Part shown: positions 5,485 to 5,904 of the stretch, in pieces
How positions within the stretch are numbered: the first letter of the stretch is position 1
Layout: each line of letters starts with the position of its first letter
Origin: DASZKW01 sp035552775
Lineage (GTDB): Bacteria > Actinomycetota > Acidimicrobiia > Acidimicrobiales > Palsa-688
NCBI GenBank assembly: GCA_035552775.1
Contig: DASZKW010000113.1
Span: 1-5,904, forward strand
Length of the DNA stretch: 5,904 nt
Direction: 5' to 3'
Notes under the pieces: model-generated
The model's database searches: none
Seen by the model: the letters and a program-made list of their open reading frames with translations, nothing else
Told to the model about the DNA's origin: nothing
Program-made: the position numbers and the translations under genes

Positions 5485-5904
5485 GCCCCAGTGCACGGCG
5501 CCTGAGTGCGGGTCGGGTGCCGGTGGACGGGTCGCCAGCGGCGCCGCCGTGGCGCGTCGTCGGGCGGCAACTGGCGCCCGGACCGACATGGACCAGGAGT
5601 CGACCGTGAGCGTCGTCCGAGCGAGGACGCGGATCGATGGTGAATGGGACTCGAGGGCCCACTCCAGTGACTCGGCCAGTGTGAGTGATCGACCCCGGCG
5701 GCTGTGGGCCGCACGGTCTCTGTCCGGCTCGACGAACCTCGGAGGCGAGTCGGTCACGAGCGAGGCGAGGTCAGCCGGGTCTGGGCCACCCCGCGACGCG
5801 TCTCGTCCGCCTCTCGGCTGCGGTGCACGACACTTGGGATTCGCCGCTCCGTCGCCCCGATCCTCCCCTAGCGGCTGCCCAAAACGACCCAAATGGGGCA
5901 GCCC
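5485..5904. other. Region without a confident gene; open frames on both strands
   Basis: On the minus strand the Rpf frame continues without a stop to the window edge, adding at least 136 codons. The added sequence is rich in Arg, Pro and Ser with no domain I recognise. Its third-position G/C is lower and uneven (about 60-90% per 60-bp block by hand) compared with nearly 100% in the Rpf domain. On the plus strand a frame starting GTG at 5606 has AGGAG (5595-5599) six bases upstream and also runs off the window (MSVVRARTRIDGEWDSRAHS at its start). Its third-position G/C is about 70%, and it has no recognisable domain. TA dinucleotides are almost absent here, so no -10 element can be seen on either strand. 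At most one of the two frames is likely to be real. Confidence 0.4.
5873..5903. repeat. 8-bp inverted repeat at the window edge
   Basis: GGCTGCCC (5873-5880) and GGGCAGCC (5896-5903) are perfect reverse complements around a 15-base, relatively A-rich loop (5881-5895), in which CCCAAA also repeats at 5878-5883 and 5888-5893. It could be a terminator stem for a gene beyond the window, an operator, or chance. The window ends one base later, so any downstream T-run cannot be seen. Confidence 0.35.

Noticed and set aside
4275..5714. 479-codon minus-strand frame across the IclR and Rpf-like genes
   Set aside because: The translation is almost all Arg, Pro and Ser, and it overlaps two genes with clear domains in other frames.
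5485..5760. c-di-AMP (ydaO-type) riboswitch upstream of the Rpf-like gene
   Set aside because: Such riboswitches precede some actinobacterial rpf genes, but I found none of the conserved core sequence on the minus strand here.
5860..5904. tRNA or transposon end at the right edge
   Set aside because: The inverted repeat suggested it, but there is no T-arm consensus, anticodon arm, transposase or target duplication in the visible sequence.

Overview
This is a high-GC window with strong G/C bias at third codon positions and frequent GTG starts. The genes are of actinobacterial type: an MCE/Mas lipid-import pair, a leuCD operon with a divergent IclR-type regulator of the NdgR/LtbR kind, and a secreted Rpf-like transglycosylase. 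I infer an Actinomycetota genome. The exact class cannot be read from this window; an uncultured or acidimicrobial-type lineage is possible, and nothing points specifically to Mycobacterium.

Layout. (1) Positions 1-2203, plus strand: the 3' part of an mce operon. It holds an MCE-family substrate-binding protein whose N-terminus lies outside the window, a possible 54-codon ORF bridging the gap exactly, and an Mce-associated (Mas) membrane protein. (2) Positions 2200-4228, minus strand: leuC then leuD, the two subunits of isopropylmalate isomerase. The leuD stop overlaps the mas stop by 4 nt in tail-to-tail orientation. (3) Positions 4229-4278: a 50-bp AT-rich divergent promoter region with a palindromic operator candidate. 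(4) Positions 4279-4938, plus strand: the IclR-family regulator, very probably the local controller of leuCD. (5) Positions 4942-5484, minus strand, with an uncertain and possibly longer 5' end: a membrane-anchored or secreted protein with a C-terminal Rpf/transglycosylase-like domain, ending 3 nt from the regulator's stop. (6) Positions 5485-5904: no confidently assigned gene. The Rpf frame stays open through it, a divergent plus-strand frame with a good ribosome binding site also runs through it, and an inverted repeat sits at the window edge.

The genes form three functional blocks: envelope lipid transport (mce/mas), leucine biosynthesis with its own regulator (iclR/leuCD), and cell-wall remodelling (rpf-like). 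Most of this is well-known biology. I see no clear undescribed multi-gene system. The points most worth checking are the doubly coupled small ORF between mce and mas, the compact operator-promoter arrangement between leuC and iclR with a probably leaderless regulator mRNA, and the C-terminal membrane segment of the MCE protein.
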